Shown here in pieces: positions 26,109 to 34,836 of a stretch of 64,000 bases of DNA (position 1 is the stretch's first letter; each line of letters begins with the position of its first letter). A model generated the notes under the pieces. The model made no database searches and was not told the DNA's origin. It saw only the letters and a list, made by a program, of their open reading frames with translations. The DNA is from Flavobacterium litorale. Its GTDB lineage: Bacteria; Bacteroidota; Bacteroidia; Flavobacteriales; Flavobacteriaceae. The position numbers and the translations under genes are program-made. The DNA lies in contig NZ_CP080429.1 of assembly GCF_019613795.1 (NCBI RefSeq), forward strand, positions 1,579,501-1,643,500. Direction: 5' to 3'.

Positions 26109-26647
26109 CAATCCAAATTAATCTCGTCCGATACTTTGGTAAGTATAACATCAGTAGGAATACTAAAACCTTCTATAAAATTAACCCTAATTCCCGATTC
26201 TTCCTCTATTTTCCAAGTTGCTTTTACAGGGCAATTAGTACAATTACTATCGCTATTAATTTTCATACGTAATATTCCATCTTTGAAATCTTCTGGATTG
26301 TTTTCGATGGTATTATCATGTAATAAACCCGAAATACCACTACCCAAGTGGAATCGTCCGTAAATTGTAGGGGGAAATACAAAGCCATCATCGTATACTT
26401 TTCTGGAATTTAAAATAGTAGCTCCAATAGTTCCATTGTTGTATTCTACTTTTTTATAATACCCTCTAAATTTACCGTCATCTTCTTTCCATAGGCTTAC
26501 GACGAATAGTTCATTTCCATCTTGGTAATGCCATGTACCCTCGTAGGGCGATGCTATCGTAAATTGTGCCTTTATTTCGTTAGTACCGCATAGGGTAAGA
26601 GTAAGCAGTAAGGATATTTTATATATGTTTTTTATAAAGTCTGTCAT
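26108..26647 (-). CDS. Tandem array unit 6: secreted DUF6705-like protein
   Basis: About 179 residues from the ATG at 26647. Signal peptide with leader type A (CGTNEIKAQ), then SPYEGTWHYQDGNELFVVSL, a domain resembling DUF6705 of Flavobacteriaceae. A conserved NCTNCP motif lies near residue 135 and the end is VSDEINLD. Function unknown. The start overlaps unit 5's stop in TGATG. Its first half is identical at DNA level to unit 2 (26394-26642 against 28571-28819), while the second half differs, which points to gene conversion. Confidence 0.7.
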   Translation of the reverse strand: MTDFIKNIYKISLLLTLTLCGTNEIKAQFTIASPYEGTWHYQDGNELFVVSLWKEDDGKFRGYYKKVEYNNGTIGATILNSRKVYDDGFVFPPTIYGRFHLGSGISGLLHDNTIENNPEDFKDGILRMKINSDSNCTNCPVKATWKIEEESGIRVNFIEGFSIPTDVILTKVSDEINLD

Positions 26648-27189
26648 CAATCCAAATCAATTTCATCCGATACTTTGGTAAGTACAACATCAGTAGGGAT
26701 ACTAAAACCAGGTATAAAAATACCATCAATTCTAAGTCCCGATTCTTCCTCTATTTTCCAAGTTGCTGTTACAGGGCAATTAGTGCAATTGCTATCGCTA
26801 TTAATTTCCATATGTAGATTACCACGTTTAAAATCTCTGGGATTATTTTGTATAGTATTGTCATATATAAAACCGTAGATTCCACTTCCTGAATACAAAT
26901 CTGCAGAAACTGTTGGAGGGAACATCGTTACTCCATATAATTCTCTAGAGTTGAATATGGTATTTCCAATCGTTCCATTGTTGTATTCTGTTTTCTTATA
27001 GTAGCCTTTAAATTTACCATTTTGTTCTTGCCATAAGCTCACAATAAACAACTCGTTACCATCTTGGTAGTGCCATGTGCCCTCGTAGGGCGATGCTATA
27101 GTAAATTGTGCCTTTATTTCGTTAGTACCGCATAGGGTAAGAGTAAGCAGTAAGGATATTTTATATATGTTTTTTATAAAGTCTGCCAT
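26647..27189 (-). CDS. Tandem array unit 5: secreted DUF6705-like protein
   Basis: About 180 residues from the ATG at 27189, with leader type A. It differs from its neighbours mainly in the middle (RELYGVTMFPPTVSADLYSG), where the family is most variable; the N-terminal GTWHYQDGNELF block, NCTNCP and the VSDEIDLD end are kept. It shares the segment GLRIDGIFIPGFSIPTDVV with unit 4, so this pair may be the most recent duplication at the C-terminal end. The TGATG junction on both sides implies translational coupling. Confidence 0.7.
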   Translation of the reverse strand: MADFIKNIYKISLLLTLTLCGTNEIKAQFTIASPYEGTWHYQDGNELFIVSLWQEQNGKFKGYYKKTEYNNGTIGNTIFNSRELYGVTMFPPTVSADLYSGSGIYGFIYDNTIQNNPRDFKRGNLHMEINSDSNCTNCPVTATWKIEEESGLRIDGIFIPGFSIPTDVVLTKVSDEIDLD

Positions 27190-27731
27190 CAATCCAAATC
27201 AATTTCATCCGATACTTTGGTAAGTACAACATCAGTAGGGATACTAAAACCAGGTATAAAAATACCATCAATTCTAAGTCCTGGTCTTTCTTCTACTTTC
27301 CATGTAGCGGTTGTAGGGCAGTTGGTACAATTACTAGTAATTTTCATTCGAAAACGCCCACTCTTATAATCTTCAGGGTTATTTTCAATTGTATTATCAT
27401 GAATCGAACCACTGAGAGTACCCGTTATTAAATTAAAATTCCCAAAAATAATGGTATCGAATTTAAACCCGTTATTATATGTTTTATTGGAATTAAAAAT
27501 AGTAGCCCCAATAGTCCCATTACTATATTCTGTTTTTTTATAATGTCCGTTAAAGGTGCCATTTTGTTCTTTCCATAAGCTTACTATAAATAATTCGTTC
27601 CCGTCTTGGTAATGCCATGTACCCTCGTAGGGCGATTCTATCGTAAATTGTGCCTTTATTTCGTTAGTACCGCATAGGGTAAGAGTAAGCAGTAAGGATA
27701 TTTTATATATGTTTTTTATAAAGTCTGCCAT
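27189..27731 (-). CDS. Tandem array unit 4: secreted DUF6705-like protein
   Basis: About 180 residues from the ATG at 27731, leader type A with TIESPYEGTWHY. The central segment (NKTYNNGFKFDTIIFGNFNL) and the NCTNCPTTATWKVEERPG block are diverged from the others. C-terminal part close to unit 5. No catalytic residues stand out; two cysteines in NCTNCP could form a disulphide in the periplasm or outside the cell. Confidence 0.7.
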   Translation of the reverse strand: MADFIKNIYKISLLLTLTLCGTNEIKAQFTIESPYEGTWHYQDGNELFIVSLWKEQNGTFNGHYKKTEYSNGTIGATIFNSNKTYNNGFKFDTIIFGNFNLITGTLSGSIHDNTIENNPEDYKSGRFRMKITSNCTNCPTTATWKVEERPGLRIDGIFIPGFSIPTDVVLTKVSDEIDLD

Positions 27732-28288
27732 CAATCCAAATCAATTTCATCCGATACTTTAGTAAGTATAATATCGGTAGGGATACTATAACCAAGTACA
27801 TAATCAACTCTAAGTCCCGAAGTTTCTTCTACTTTCCATGTTGCGGTTACAGGGCAGTTGGTACAATTTGTATCGCTATTAATTTGCATACGAAAGCGTC
27901 CACCTTTAAAATCTTCAGCATTATTTTGAATAGTATTATCACGGATTGAGCCCGAAAGACCGTATAAGTTATGAAAACTTCCAAAAATTACAGGAGGAAA
28001 CACAAAACCATGAATGTTTACTTTTCTGGAATTGAAAATAGTAGCTCCAATAATACCGTTGTTGTGTTCTACTTTTTTATAATACCCTCTAAATTTACCG
28101 TCATCTTCTTTCCATAGGCTTACGACGAATAACTCGTTGCCGTCTATATAATGCCAGGTGCCTTCGTAGGGTGATGAAGGTGCTGAAGGATTTACGGGTA
28201 CAAACTGCGCCAGTACTACATTACTGTTACACAATAAAAAAGTGATTATTAAGCATATTTTATATGTATTTTTTATAAAGTCTGCCAT
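27731..28288 (-). CDS. Tandem array unit 3: secreted DUF6705-like protein
   Basis: About 185 residues from the ATG at 28288. It has the other leader, type B (CNSNVVLAQFVPVNPSAPSSP), shared with unit 1 only, giving a longer Pro/Ser linker before YEGTWHYIDGNELF. The C-terminal half (GLRVDYVLGYSIPTDIIL) is nearest to unit 2. So leader type and C-terminal type do not assort together across the array. Confidence 0.7.
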   Translation of the reverse strand: MADFIKNTYKICLIITFLLCNSNVVLAQFVPVNPSAPSSPYEGTWHYIDGNELFVVSLWKEDDGKFRGYYKKVEHNNGIIGATIFNSRKVNIHGFVFPPVIFGSFHNLYGLSGSIRDNTIQNNAEDFKGGRFRMQINSDTNCTNCPVTATWKVEETSGLRVDYVLGYSIPTDIILTKVSDEIDLD

Positions 28289-28824
28289 CAATCCAAATCA
28301 ATTTCATCCGATACTTTAGTAAGTATGACATCGGTAGGGATACTATAACCAGGCACATAATTGACCCTAAGTCCCGAAGTTTCTTCTACTTTCCATGTAG
28401 CTGTTATAGGGCAGTTGGTACAACTGCTAGTAATTTGCATTTGATATCTTCCTCTTTTAAAATTCTCGTCAGGATTATTTACTATAGTGTTATCATTAAC
28501 GGTGCCTGAAATACCACTTTCCAAATAGAAATTTCCAGAAATTACAGGAGGAAATATTGCACCATTACTATATACTTTTCTGGAATTTAAAATAGTAGCT
28601 CCAATAGTTCCATTGTTGTATTCTACTTTTTTATAATACCCTCTAAATTTACCGTCATCTTCTTTCCATAGGCTTACGACGAATAGTTCATTTCCATCTT
28701 GGTAATGCCATGTACCCTCGTAGGGCGATGCTATCGTAAATTGTGCCTTTATTTCGTTAGTACCGCATAGGGTAAGAGTAAGCAGTAAGGATATTTTATA
28801 TATGTTTTTTATAAAGTCTATCAT
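28288..28824 (-). CDS. Tandem array unit 2: secreted DUF6705-like protein
   Basis: About 178 residues from the ATG at 28824, leader type A. The first 80 or so residues match unit 6 exactly. The middle (YSNGAIFPPVISGNFYLESG) is its own and the C-terminus (GLRVNYVPGYSIPTDVIL) groups with unit 3. As with the others, start and previous stop overlap as TGATG. Confidence 0.7.
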   Translation of the reverse strand: MIDFIKNIYKISLLLTLTLCGTNEIKAQFTIASPYEGTWHYQDGNELFVVSLWKEDDGKFRGYYKKVEYNNGTIGATILNSRKVYSNGAIFPPVISGNFYLESGISGTVNDNTIVNNPDENFKRGRYQMQITSSCTNCPITATWKVEETSGLRVNYVPGYSIPTDVILTKVSDEIDLD

Positions 28825-29366
28825 CAATCCAAATCAATTTCATCCGATACTTTAGTAAGTACAACATCAGTAGGGATACTAAAACCAGATATAAAACCTT
28901 CAATTCTAAGTCCTGGAACTTCCTCTATTTTCCATATTGCTGTTACAGGGCAATTTGTACAGTTACTGTTGATTTGAATTTGTAACCTTCCATCTTTACA
29001 ATCATATAAATTATTATCTAAAGTATTATCACATATTACACCAGACACACCAGTCGCTGAATTAAAATCTCCATAAATTACAGGAGGGAATACAAAGCCA
29101 TCATTATATACTTTTCTCGAATTTAGTATAGTAGCCCCAATGGTTCCATTGTTATATTCTACTTTTTTGTAATGACCCCTGAAGTCGCCGCTATCTTCTT
29201 TCCATAGACTGACTATGAATAATTCATTACCATCTTGGTAATGCCATGTACCCTCGTAGGGTGATGAAGGTGTTGATGGGTTTATAGGCACAAACTGCGC
29301 CATTACTACATTACTGTTGCACAACAAAAAAGTGATTATTAAGTATATTTTATATATATTTTTCAT
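28824..29366 (-). CDS. Tandem array unit 1: secreted DUF6705-like protein
   Basis: 180 residues from the ATG at 29366, the only unit that starts MKNIYKI directly rather than M-x-DFIKN. Leader type B (CNSNVVMAQFVPINPSTPSSP), then YEGTWHYQDGNELFIVSL. The middle is unusual in two extra cysteines (SGVICDNTLDNNLYDCKDG). It begins 18 bases after the stop of the lipoprotein gene at 29385-30914, so the lipoprotein and six units form one apparent operon. Confidence 0.7.
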   Translation of the reverse strand: MKNIYKIYLIITFLLCNSNVVMAQFVPINPSTPSSPYEGTWHYQDGNELFIVSLWKEDSGDFRGHYKKVEYNNGTIGATILNSRKVYNDGFVFPPVIYGDFNSATGVSGVICDNTLDNNLYDCKDGRLQIQINSNCTNCPVTAIWKIEEVPGLRIEGFISGFSIPTDVVLTKVSDEIDLD

Positions 29367-29384
29367 AAGTATTTAGTTTAGTTG

Positions 29385-30914
29385 TTAGTCGCAATTGGTA
29401 CGGCGTATAGTACCGTTACTTTTTAAGGATACCTGTGTAAAGTTCTGGAAAGTAGCATCGGTTTCAAATAAGGTTACTCCCATTTTAGCTTCTTTTAAAA
29501 AAGTTAAAAACTGTATTAAAACTGCAGTATTATTGGTAACAGTTTCTTTTATCAATCTCTGTTCACTGTCAAAATATTTTTTTCTCAGTTTATAAGCATT
29601 TTCACTGCTATTTCGATATTTATTTTTATTTTCCAACGACAATGTACCAAGGTTATTAAGCCTGTGATAGAAAAACTCTTTAAATTTAACTATATTACTA
29701 ATAGTTAATGCATAATGGGTGCCTTTTTCAGTACTTAGGGTAGCTACAAAGATACCCGTATTTATTTTGTCCTTTGCCAATAATTTAGCAATTGCCTCAA
29801 AATCGGCAAACGAAAATACCGATAATTTACCTACATTATGGGTATGGCTTACCACCGTATACCCATTAGGGAAAGCAGAGGTTGCTGGTGGTATAGGGGC
29901 AGTAATTTCGGGCGCAGGTGTAAAGTTCATAACAATACCGTAATAATTTAGTCCCACACCGTTTTCGTTTACAGGGTCATTAACGGTTCCTGCTAAGTTA
30001 ACTACTTCTTGCCTAAAATTACCGCTATCCAAAGCATTTTTTACCTTATCACATTCTCTAAAGTTCGGAATTACAATTTTAGGTTTTGTTAGTACGGGGT
30101 GGTAGGGGTTACCACTACTAGGGCCGCTACCCCCGCTAATGCCTGGTAGTTCAGAAACGGGTCCGTTCGGTATGGGGTATGGGGTATTAAATACAGGTAT
30201 GTATACGCCACCCGCACCGCCAGGGTGGTTACCCTCTGTTAACGAATAGTCAGTATATTCTTCAGGGCACGGCATTTTTACCCATTTGGGCATCCATGTA
30301 GATGCTTCTCGTTGCCCTGGTATATTACTATACGTAATAACCCTAACATATGTTAATCGGTAACACTCACCATTAACTACAACAATTTCGCCAGGTGTAC
30401 CACTTTTGGCGCGTATTACAGCAGCCGTATCAAATTGTGGTAAGGTTTCTATTGTTGCCTTCCCGTCCAAATCAACAAACTCATCATTTACAATTTTATC
30501 AATCTCTTCTGGGGTTAGTGTGTACTTAGCCAAGTACGCCCTATACTCCCTGTACGGTTCCCAGTTTAATACCAAATTCTCTATAGTAGGGGCATAGGTA
30601 CTATCGCGTAGTATACTAAAAGTAAGCGAGTGGTAATTGTTATCCATAGTTGTAAGTACTATATCCGTAGTATCTACACTAAAATCGTACCGTACGTTGT
30701 ACACCGATTTTTTTCTACCCTCTTGCTTTAAACTTTGTAGTGCCGCCATTGCTTTGGGCATGGCTTGCAACTCTTTGTAGCTAATGGTTTTTGTGGTAAT
30801 TCCGTTAGCCGAAGCATTTTGGTTGTTCATGTAAACATCGTCGTGTTCACAGCCAGTTATAGCCAGTATTGCAAATAGCAGTAGGTACAATAACTTTAGT
30901 TGGGCTTTGTGCAT
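29385..30914 (-). CDS. Lipoprotein with Gly/Pro linker and a possible JAMM-like C-terminal domain
   Basis: 509 residues. The leader ends in the lipobox AITGC (Cys22), followed by an acidic EHDD. The N-terminal domain runs to about 215 and contains NGECYRLTYV and WVKMPCPEEY. A Gly/Pro-rich linker spans about 228-272, and the C-terminal domain starts near 285. That domain has SHTHNVGKLSVFSFADFEAI: His357, His359, Ser368, Asp371, close to the JAMM metalloprotease pattern H-x-H-x7-S-x2-D but with one extra residue. The upstream catalytic Glu is not certain. The gene heads the six-unit array. A toxin or peptidase role is inference. Confidence 0.6.
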   Translation of the reverse strand: MHKAQLKLLYLLLFAILAITGCEHDDVYMNNQNASANGITTKTISYKELQAMPKAMAALQSLKQEGRKKSVYNVRYDFSVDTTDIVLTTMDNNYHSLTFSILRDSTYAPTIENLVLNWEPYREYRAYLAKYTLTPEEIDKIVNDEFVDLDGKATIETLPQFDTAAVIRAKSGTPGEIVVVNGECYRLTYVRVITYSNIPGQREASTWMPKWVKMPCPEEYTDYSLTEGNHPGGAGGVYIPVFNTPYPIPNGPVSELPGISGGSGPSSGNPYHPVLTKPKIVIPNFRECDKVKNALDSGNFRQEVVNLAGTVNDPVNENGVGLNYYGIVMNFTPAPEITAPIPPATSAFPNGYTVVSHTHNVGKLSVFSFADFEAIAKLLAKDKINTGIFVATLSTEKGTHYALTISNIVKFKEFFYHRLNNLGTLSLENKNKYRNSSENAYKLRKKYFDSEQRLIKETVTNNTAVLIQFLTFLKEAKMGVTLFETDATFQNFTQVSLKSNGTIRRTNCD

Positions 30915-31318
30915 AAAATAGTTTTTTGGTTAACAATAGTAAAAATGTTTATTACAGCATTGGGGGTACACTATAATTGTATATATAAAGAGTGCTTTAC
31001 ACGTAAAAAGGTTGGGAACAACGCTACATTTAATGTATTAAGTGTATAACAGGTTGTTTTTGGAGTACAGTGTAATTTTTTAGTTTTTTCATGATAGTAA
31101 TTGTTTAGCAGGTACAATAACGGAATTATAATTGTATATAGTATATTTTTTTTGCTTAAAGAGGATACATTTAACAATAAGTTAATGTTATTTATAATTG
31201 TAAAGATTTTTAATTTGTGGTGTATTTCAAGTACTTTTTGCTTTTTATTACTATAGCCACCTAACTTAAAAATCAAATTATTAAATTTGCAATTCTATAA
31301 AAGAAATCCTCGATTTTT
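30915..31318. other. Non-coding divergent intergenic region
   Basis: AT-rich spacer between the divergent lipoprotein gene and ffh. I see a candidate ffh -7 box but no gene, repeat or strong hairpin. An open frame at 30971-31276 (minus) has low-complexity Lys/Leu/Asn/Ile content and is judged spurious. Confidence 0.5.
31282..31289 (+). promoter_or_regulatory. -7 box upstream of ffh
   Basis: TAAATTTG fits TAnnTTTG and lies 29 bases before the ATG at 31319. No clear -33 box. Confidence 0.35.
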
Positions 31319-32659
31319 ATGTTCGATAATTTAAGTGATAAATTAGATAAAGCCTTACACCTATTAAAGGGTCATGGTAAAATAACCGAAGTAAACGTAG
31401 CCGATACGCTAAAAGAAGTACGCCGTGCATTACTTGATGCCGATGTTAACTTTAAAATAGCCAAAGAGTTTACCAATACCGTAAAAGAAAAAGCGCTGGG
31501 GCAGGATGTACTTACTACATTACAGCCAGGGCAACTTATGGTAAAACTAGTAAAAGACGAGCTTACCGAGCTTATGGGAGGCGATGCTGCGGGCATCAAC
31601 CTATCGGGCAATCCGTCGGTAATACTAATGTCAGGTTTACAAGGTTCGGGTAAAACCACCTTTTCGGGTAAACTGGCTAATTTCCTTAAAACCAAAAAAA
31701 CAAAAAAGCCTTTATTAGTAGCTTGCGATATTTACCGTCCTGCTGCAATTAACCAGTTGCATGTAGTAGGAGAGCAAATAGGTGTAGAAGTATACTCCGA
31801 AGAGGGGAATAAAAACCCTGTTGAGATTGCCCAAAATGCCATAAAGCATGCCAAGGCAAATGGTTTTAATGTTGTAATTGTCGATACAGCAGGTCGTTTA
31901 GCCGTTGATGAGCAAATGATGACCGAAATTGCCAATGTACACAAAGCAATTCAGCCCCAAGAAACCTTATTTGTAGTAGATGCCATGACGGGGCAAGATG
32001 CTGTAAATACAGCTAAAGCCTTTAATGATAGATTGAATTTTGATGGTGTTATCCTTACTAAATTAGATGGTGATACACGCGGTGGTGCAGCAATATCTAT
32101 TAAATCGGTAGTTAATAAACCTATTAAGTTTATTGGTACAGGTGAAAAGATGGAAGCCATTGATGTATTTTACCCCAACCGTATGGCCGACCGTATTTTG
32201 GGAATGGGAGATGTTGTTTCGCTTGTAGAAAGGGCACAGGAGCAGTACGATGAAGATGAGGCACGAAAACTGCAAAAGAAAATTGCCAAAAATGAGTTTG
32301 GTTTCGACGATTTTTTATCGCAAATACAACAGGTTAAAAAAATGGGTAACATGAAAGACCTTGTTGGCATGATACCTGGTGCAGGAAAAGCAATGAAAGA
32401 TGTGGAGATTGAAGACGATGCTTTTAAACATATAGAAGCCATTATACACTCCATGACGCCAGATGAGCGTAGTAAACCATCGGTACTGGATGCAAAACGT
32501 AAAAACCGTATTGCAAAAGGCTCGGGCACATCCATACAGCAAGTAAACCAGTTGCTAAAGCAGTTTAACCAGATGAGCAAAATGATGAAGATGATGCAGG
32601 GTGGAGGTGCTAAAAACATGATGCGAATGATGGGCGGTATGAAAGGCATGCGACAATAA
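31319..32659 (+). CDS. ffh: Signal recognition particle protein Ffh
   Basis: 446 residues, usual length. An N domain leads into the G domain with GLQGSGKTT at 106-114, DTAGR and TKLDGD. The M domain at the C-terminus is rich in methionine (MSKMMKMM, MMRMMGGMKGM) and binds SRP RNA and signal peptides. With FtsY it targets membrane proteins to the Sec translocon. It is monocistronic, ending in a terminator, with folD following. Confidence 0.97.
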   Translation: MFDNLSDKLDKALHLLKGHGKITEVNVADTLKEVRRALLDADVNFKIAKEFTNTVKEKALGQDVLTTLQPGQLMVKLVKDELTELMGGDAAGINLSGNPSVILMSGLQGSGKTTFSGKLANFLKTKKTKKPLLVACDIYRPAAINQLHVVGEQIGVEVYSEEGNKNPVEIAQNAIKHAKANGFNVVIVDTAGRLAVDEQMMTEIANVHKAIQPQETLFVVDAMTGQDAVNTAKAFNDRLNFDGVILTKLDGDTRGGAAISIKSVVNKPIKFIGTGEKMEAIDVFYPNRMADRILGMGDVVSLVERAQEQYDEDEARKLQKKIAKNEFGFDDFLSQIQQVKKMGNMKDLVGMIPGAGKAMKDVEIEDDAFKHIEAIIHSMTPDERSKPSVLDAKRKNRIAKGSGTSIQQVNQLLKQFNQMSKMMKMMQGGGAKNMMRMMGGMKGMRQ

Positions 32660-32675
32660 TGAGAAAACACACTAT

Positions 32676-32705
32676 AAAGGACGCGGTTAACCGCGTCTTT
32701 TTTAA
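32676..32705 (+). terminator. Rho-independent terminator of ffh
   Basis: The 16-bp palindrome ACGCGGTTAACCGCGT (32681-32696) is extended by flanking G-C and G-T pairs and followed by a T-run. Confidence 0.8.
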
Positions 32706-32741
32706 TTAATAGCTATTCTAAAATTAAAACACACAACACAC

Positions 32742-33626
32742 ATGCAATTATTAGATGGTAAAAAAACCTCCAACGATATTAAAAATGAAATCGCTGCAGA
32801 GGTAACCAAAATGAAACAGAATAACGAAAAAGTGCCGCACCTTGCTGCTGTAATAGTGGGTAACGACGGTGCTAGCCTTACGTACGTAGGTAGTAAAGTA
32901 AAAGCCTGCGAACGCGTAGGATTTGAGTCCACACTCATAAAAATGCCAAGTACAACATCCGAGATGGAACTCTTAAAGAAAATAGAAGAGCTAAACCAAA
33001 ATGATGATATAGATGGTTTTATTGTACAGTTACCCTTGCCCGAACAAATAGATACGCAAAAAGTACTAATGGCTATTGACCCCAGTAAAGATGTGGATGG
33101 TTTCCACCCCGAAAACTTTGGGAAAATGGCACTGGATATGACAACCTTTATCCCTGCTACACCCTTTGGTATTTTAGAGCTTTTAGAGCGTTACGATGTG
33201 CAAACCGCAGGTAAACACACCGTTGTTATAGGGCGTAGCCACATTGTAGGTAGGCCCATGAGCATATTAATGGGGCGTAAAGGATTTCCTGGTAACAGTA
33301 CCGTTACCCTAACGCATAGCCATACCAAAAACATAAATCAAATTACCACACAAGCCGATATTATAATTACAGCATTAGGAGTACCTAATTATTTAAAAGC
33401 AGAGATGATTAAAGATGATGCCGTAATTATTGATGTGGGTATAACACGTGTTGCTGACGATACTACTGATAAAGGGTACAGAATAACGGGCGATGTAGAT
33501 TTTGAAAATGTAAGTAAAAAAGCATCGTTTATAACGCCAGTACCTGGTGGGGTAGGACCCATGACAATTGCAATGCTACTAAAAAATACATTACTAGCAA
33601 GAGAGCAACGTAAGTATAAAAAATAG
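32742..33626 (+). CDS. folD: Bifunctional methylenetetrahydrofolate dehydrogenase/cyclohydrolase
   Basis: 294 residues. The catalytic Lys is at position 54 in TYVGSKVKACE, the same number as in E. coli FolD. The NADP-binding region GRSHIVGRPM and the family signature PVPGGVGPMTIAML are present. FolD interconverts methylene-, methenyl- and formyl-tetrahydrofolate in the cytosol. It has its own terminator shared with the convergent PhnA-like gene. Confidence 0.96.
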   Translation: MQLLDGKKTSNDIKNEIAAEVTKMKQNNEKVPHLAAVIVGNDGASLTYVGSKVKACERVGFESTLIKMPSTTSEMELLKKIEELNQNDDIDGFIVQLPLPEQIDTQKVLMAIDPSKDVDGFHPENFGKMALDMTTFIPATPFGILELLERYDVQTAGKHTVVIGRSHIVGRPMSILMGRKGFPGNSTVTLTHSHTKNINQITTQADIIITALGVPNYLKAEMIKDDAVIIDVGITRVADDTTDKGYRITGDVDFENVSKKASFITPVPGGVGPMTIAMLLKNTLLAREQRKYKK

Positions 33627-33647
33627 ATTCAGGAATTTACTACATAT

Positions 33648-33683
33648 AAAAATCCCCAAACGTTTATACCGTTTGGGGATTTT
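33648..33683. terminator. Bidirectional terminator
   Basis: A stem of about 14 bp (AAAATCCCCAAACG with CGTTTGGGGATTTT) around a 7-base loop, between convergent folD and the PhnA-like gene. Confidence 0.88.
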
Positions 33684-33687
33684 GGTT

Positions 33688-33897
33688 TTATGCCTTCTTA
33701 ACGAATTCCGTTCGTAAAACCATTGCTGTTTTGTTTACGCGGCAATCAATTTCGGCAGGATCGTCCGTAAGGCGAATGTTTTTTACCGATGTACCTCTTT
33801 TTATAACAGAAGATGTCCCTTTTACCTTTAAATCTTTAATTACCGTTACCGTATCGCCATCGTTAAGAATGTTTCCGTTACTATCTTTTACTTCCAT
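33688..33897 (-). CDS. Short PhnA-domain protein (YjdM/PhnA C-terminal domain only)
   Basis: 69 residues from the ATG at 33897, which begins [15 protein letters not shown] exactly where the PhnA C-terminal domain starts; the frame is open further upstream but would overlap the rluF-like gene. The body matches PhnA ([33 protein letters not shown]). The N-terminal zinc-ribbon of full-length YjdM is missing. Despite the family name, a role in phosphonate use is not established. It starts 10 bases after the rluF stop. Confidence 0.8.
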   Translation of the reverse strand: MEVKDSNGNILNDGDTVTVIKDLKVKGTSSVIKRGTSVKNIRLTDDPAEIDCRVNKTAMVLRTEFVKKA

Positions 33898-33907
33898 GTG
33901 TATTGTG

Positions 33908-34708
33908 TTAATTGCTATTTCTGTTGTTGTTTCTACTGTTCCGAGTGTTTCGTGGTCGGTTCGTTTGTGCTTTAGGTAAGCTAGCTTCTTCGGTTTTACT
34001 ACTTGGTGCAATTAAGGCATTAAGCTCTTTAATTTCAGTAGCCGTAAGGTCGCGGTAACGCCCCACAGGAACATCAAGCGATATATTAATAATACGAATA
34101 CGCTTTAGCCCCGTAACCTCATAGCCCAAATATTCGCACATACGCCTAATCTGTCGGTTAAGCCCTTGTGTAAGTACAATCCTAAAAATGTACTTACTAA
34201 TTTGCTCTACTTTACATTTTCGCGTCACAGTGTCCAATATAGGAATGCCGTTACCCATACGCTGAATAAACCTATCTGTAATAGGCTTATTTACCGTTAC
34301 AACATATTCCTTTTCGTGGTTGTTACGCGCGCGGAGTATTTTATTTACAATATCGCCATCGTCCGTCATAAAAATTAAACCCTCGCTAGCTTTGTCCAGC
34401 CTACCAATGGGGAAAATCCGCTTCGGATAATTAATATAATCTACAATATTATTTTTAACATCAAGGTTGGTAGTACACTCTATACCTACAGGTTTATTAA
34501 AAGCGAGATAGGTTCGCTTACCCGTTTTTTCTCGGATGAGTTTACCGTCAATTCGTACTTCATCATCAATAGTTACTTTAGTACCCATTTCAGGGACTAC
34601 ACCATTTATGGTAACACGACCTTCCTCTACCAGCTTGTCAGCTTCCCTACGGGAGCAATAACCCGTTTCCGATATAAATTTGTTCAGTCGTTTCAATTCT
34701 TGTTCCAT
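33908..34708 (-). CDS. rluF: 23S rRNA pseudouridine synthase (RluF-like)
   Basis: 266 residues from the ATG at 34708 ([13 protein letters not shown]); the open frame extends 15 codons upstream without support. An S4 RNA-binding domain (about 4-60) is followed by the RsuA/RluB/E/F catalytic domain, with the active Asp105 in [13 protein letters not shown]. The [15 protein letters not shown] block is typical of RluF, which modifies U2604 of 23S rRNA in E. coli. The C-terminus carries a basic, Asn/Arg-rich tail. The exact target could be that of RluB or RluE. Confidence 0.85.
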   Translation of the reverse strand: MEQELKRLNKFISETGYCSRREADKLVEEGRVTINGVVPEMGTKVTIDDEVRIDGKLIREKTGKRTYLAFNKPVGIECTTNLDVKNNIVDYINYPKRIFPIGRLDKASEGLIFMTDDGDIVNKILRARNNHEKEYVVTVNKPITDRFIQRMGNGIPILDTVTRKCKVEQISKYIFRIVLTQGLNRQIRRMCEYLGYEVTGLKRIRIINISLDVPVGRYRDLTATEIKELNALIAPSSKTEEASLPKAQTNRPRNTRNSRNNNRNSN

Positions 34709-34836
34709 ACTACAAAAATAGAATAAATTAACGATTTTCAGAATGCTTCTCACAGGCTATCTAACCTGCAACTTTATGTGTTTATCCTAAATCACAAAAA
34801 TATGCCCTACTTTTACAATCTTAATTAAGATACACT

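Noticed and set aside
26108..29366. CRISPR-like or non-coding repeat array
   Set aside because: The repeats are about 540 bases long and each is a full coding frame with signal peptide; there are no short spacers.
30971..31276. 101-codon minus-strand open frame upstream of ffh
   Set aside because: Low-complexity Lys/Leu/Asn/Ile composition in AT-rich DNA, no motif, no leader, and it would cover the promoter region.
33898..34011. Full-length PhnA with N-terminal extension
   Set aside because: The upstream codons overlap the end of the rluF-like gene and show no zinc-ribbon cysteines.
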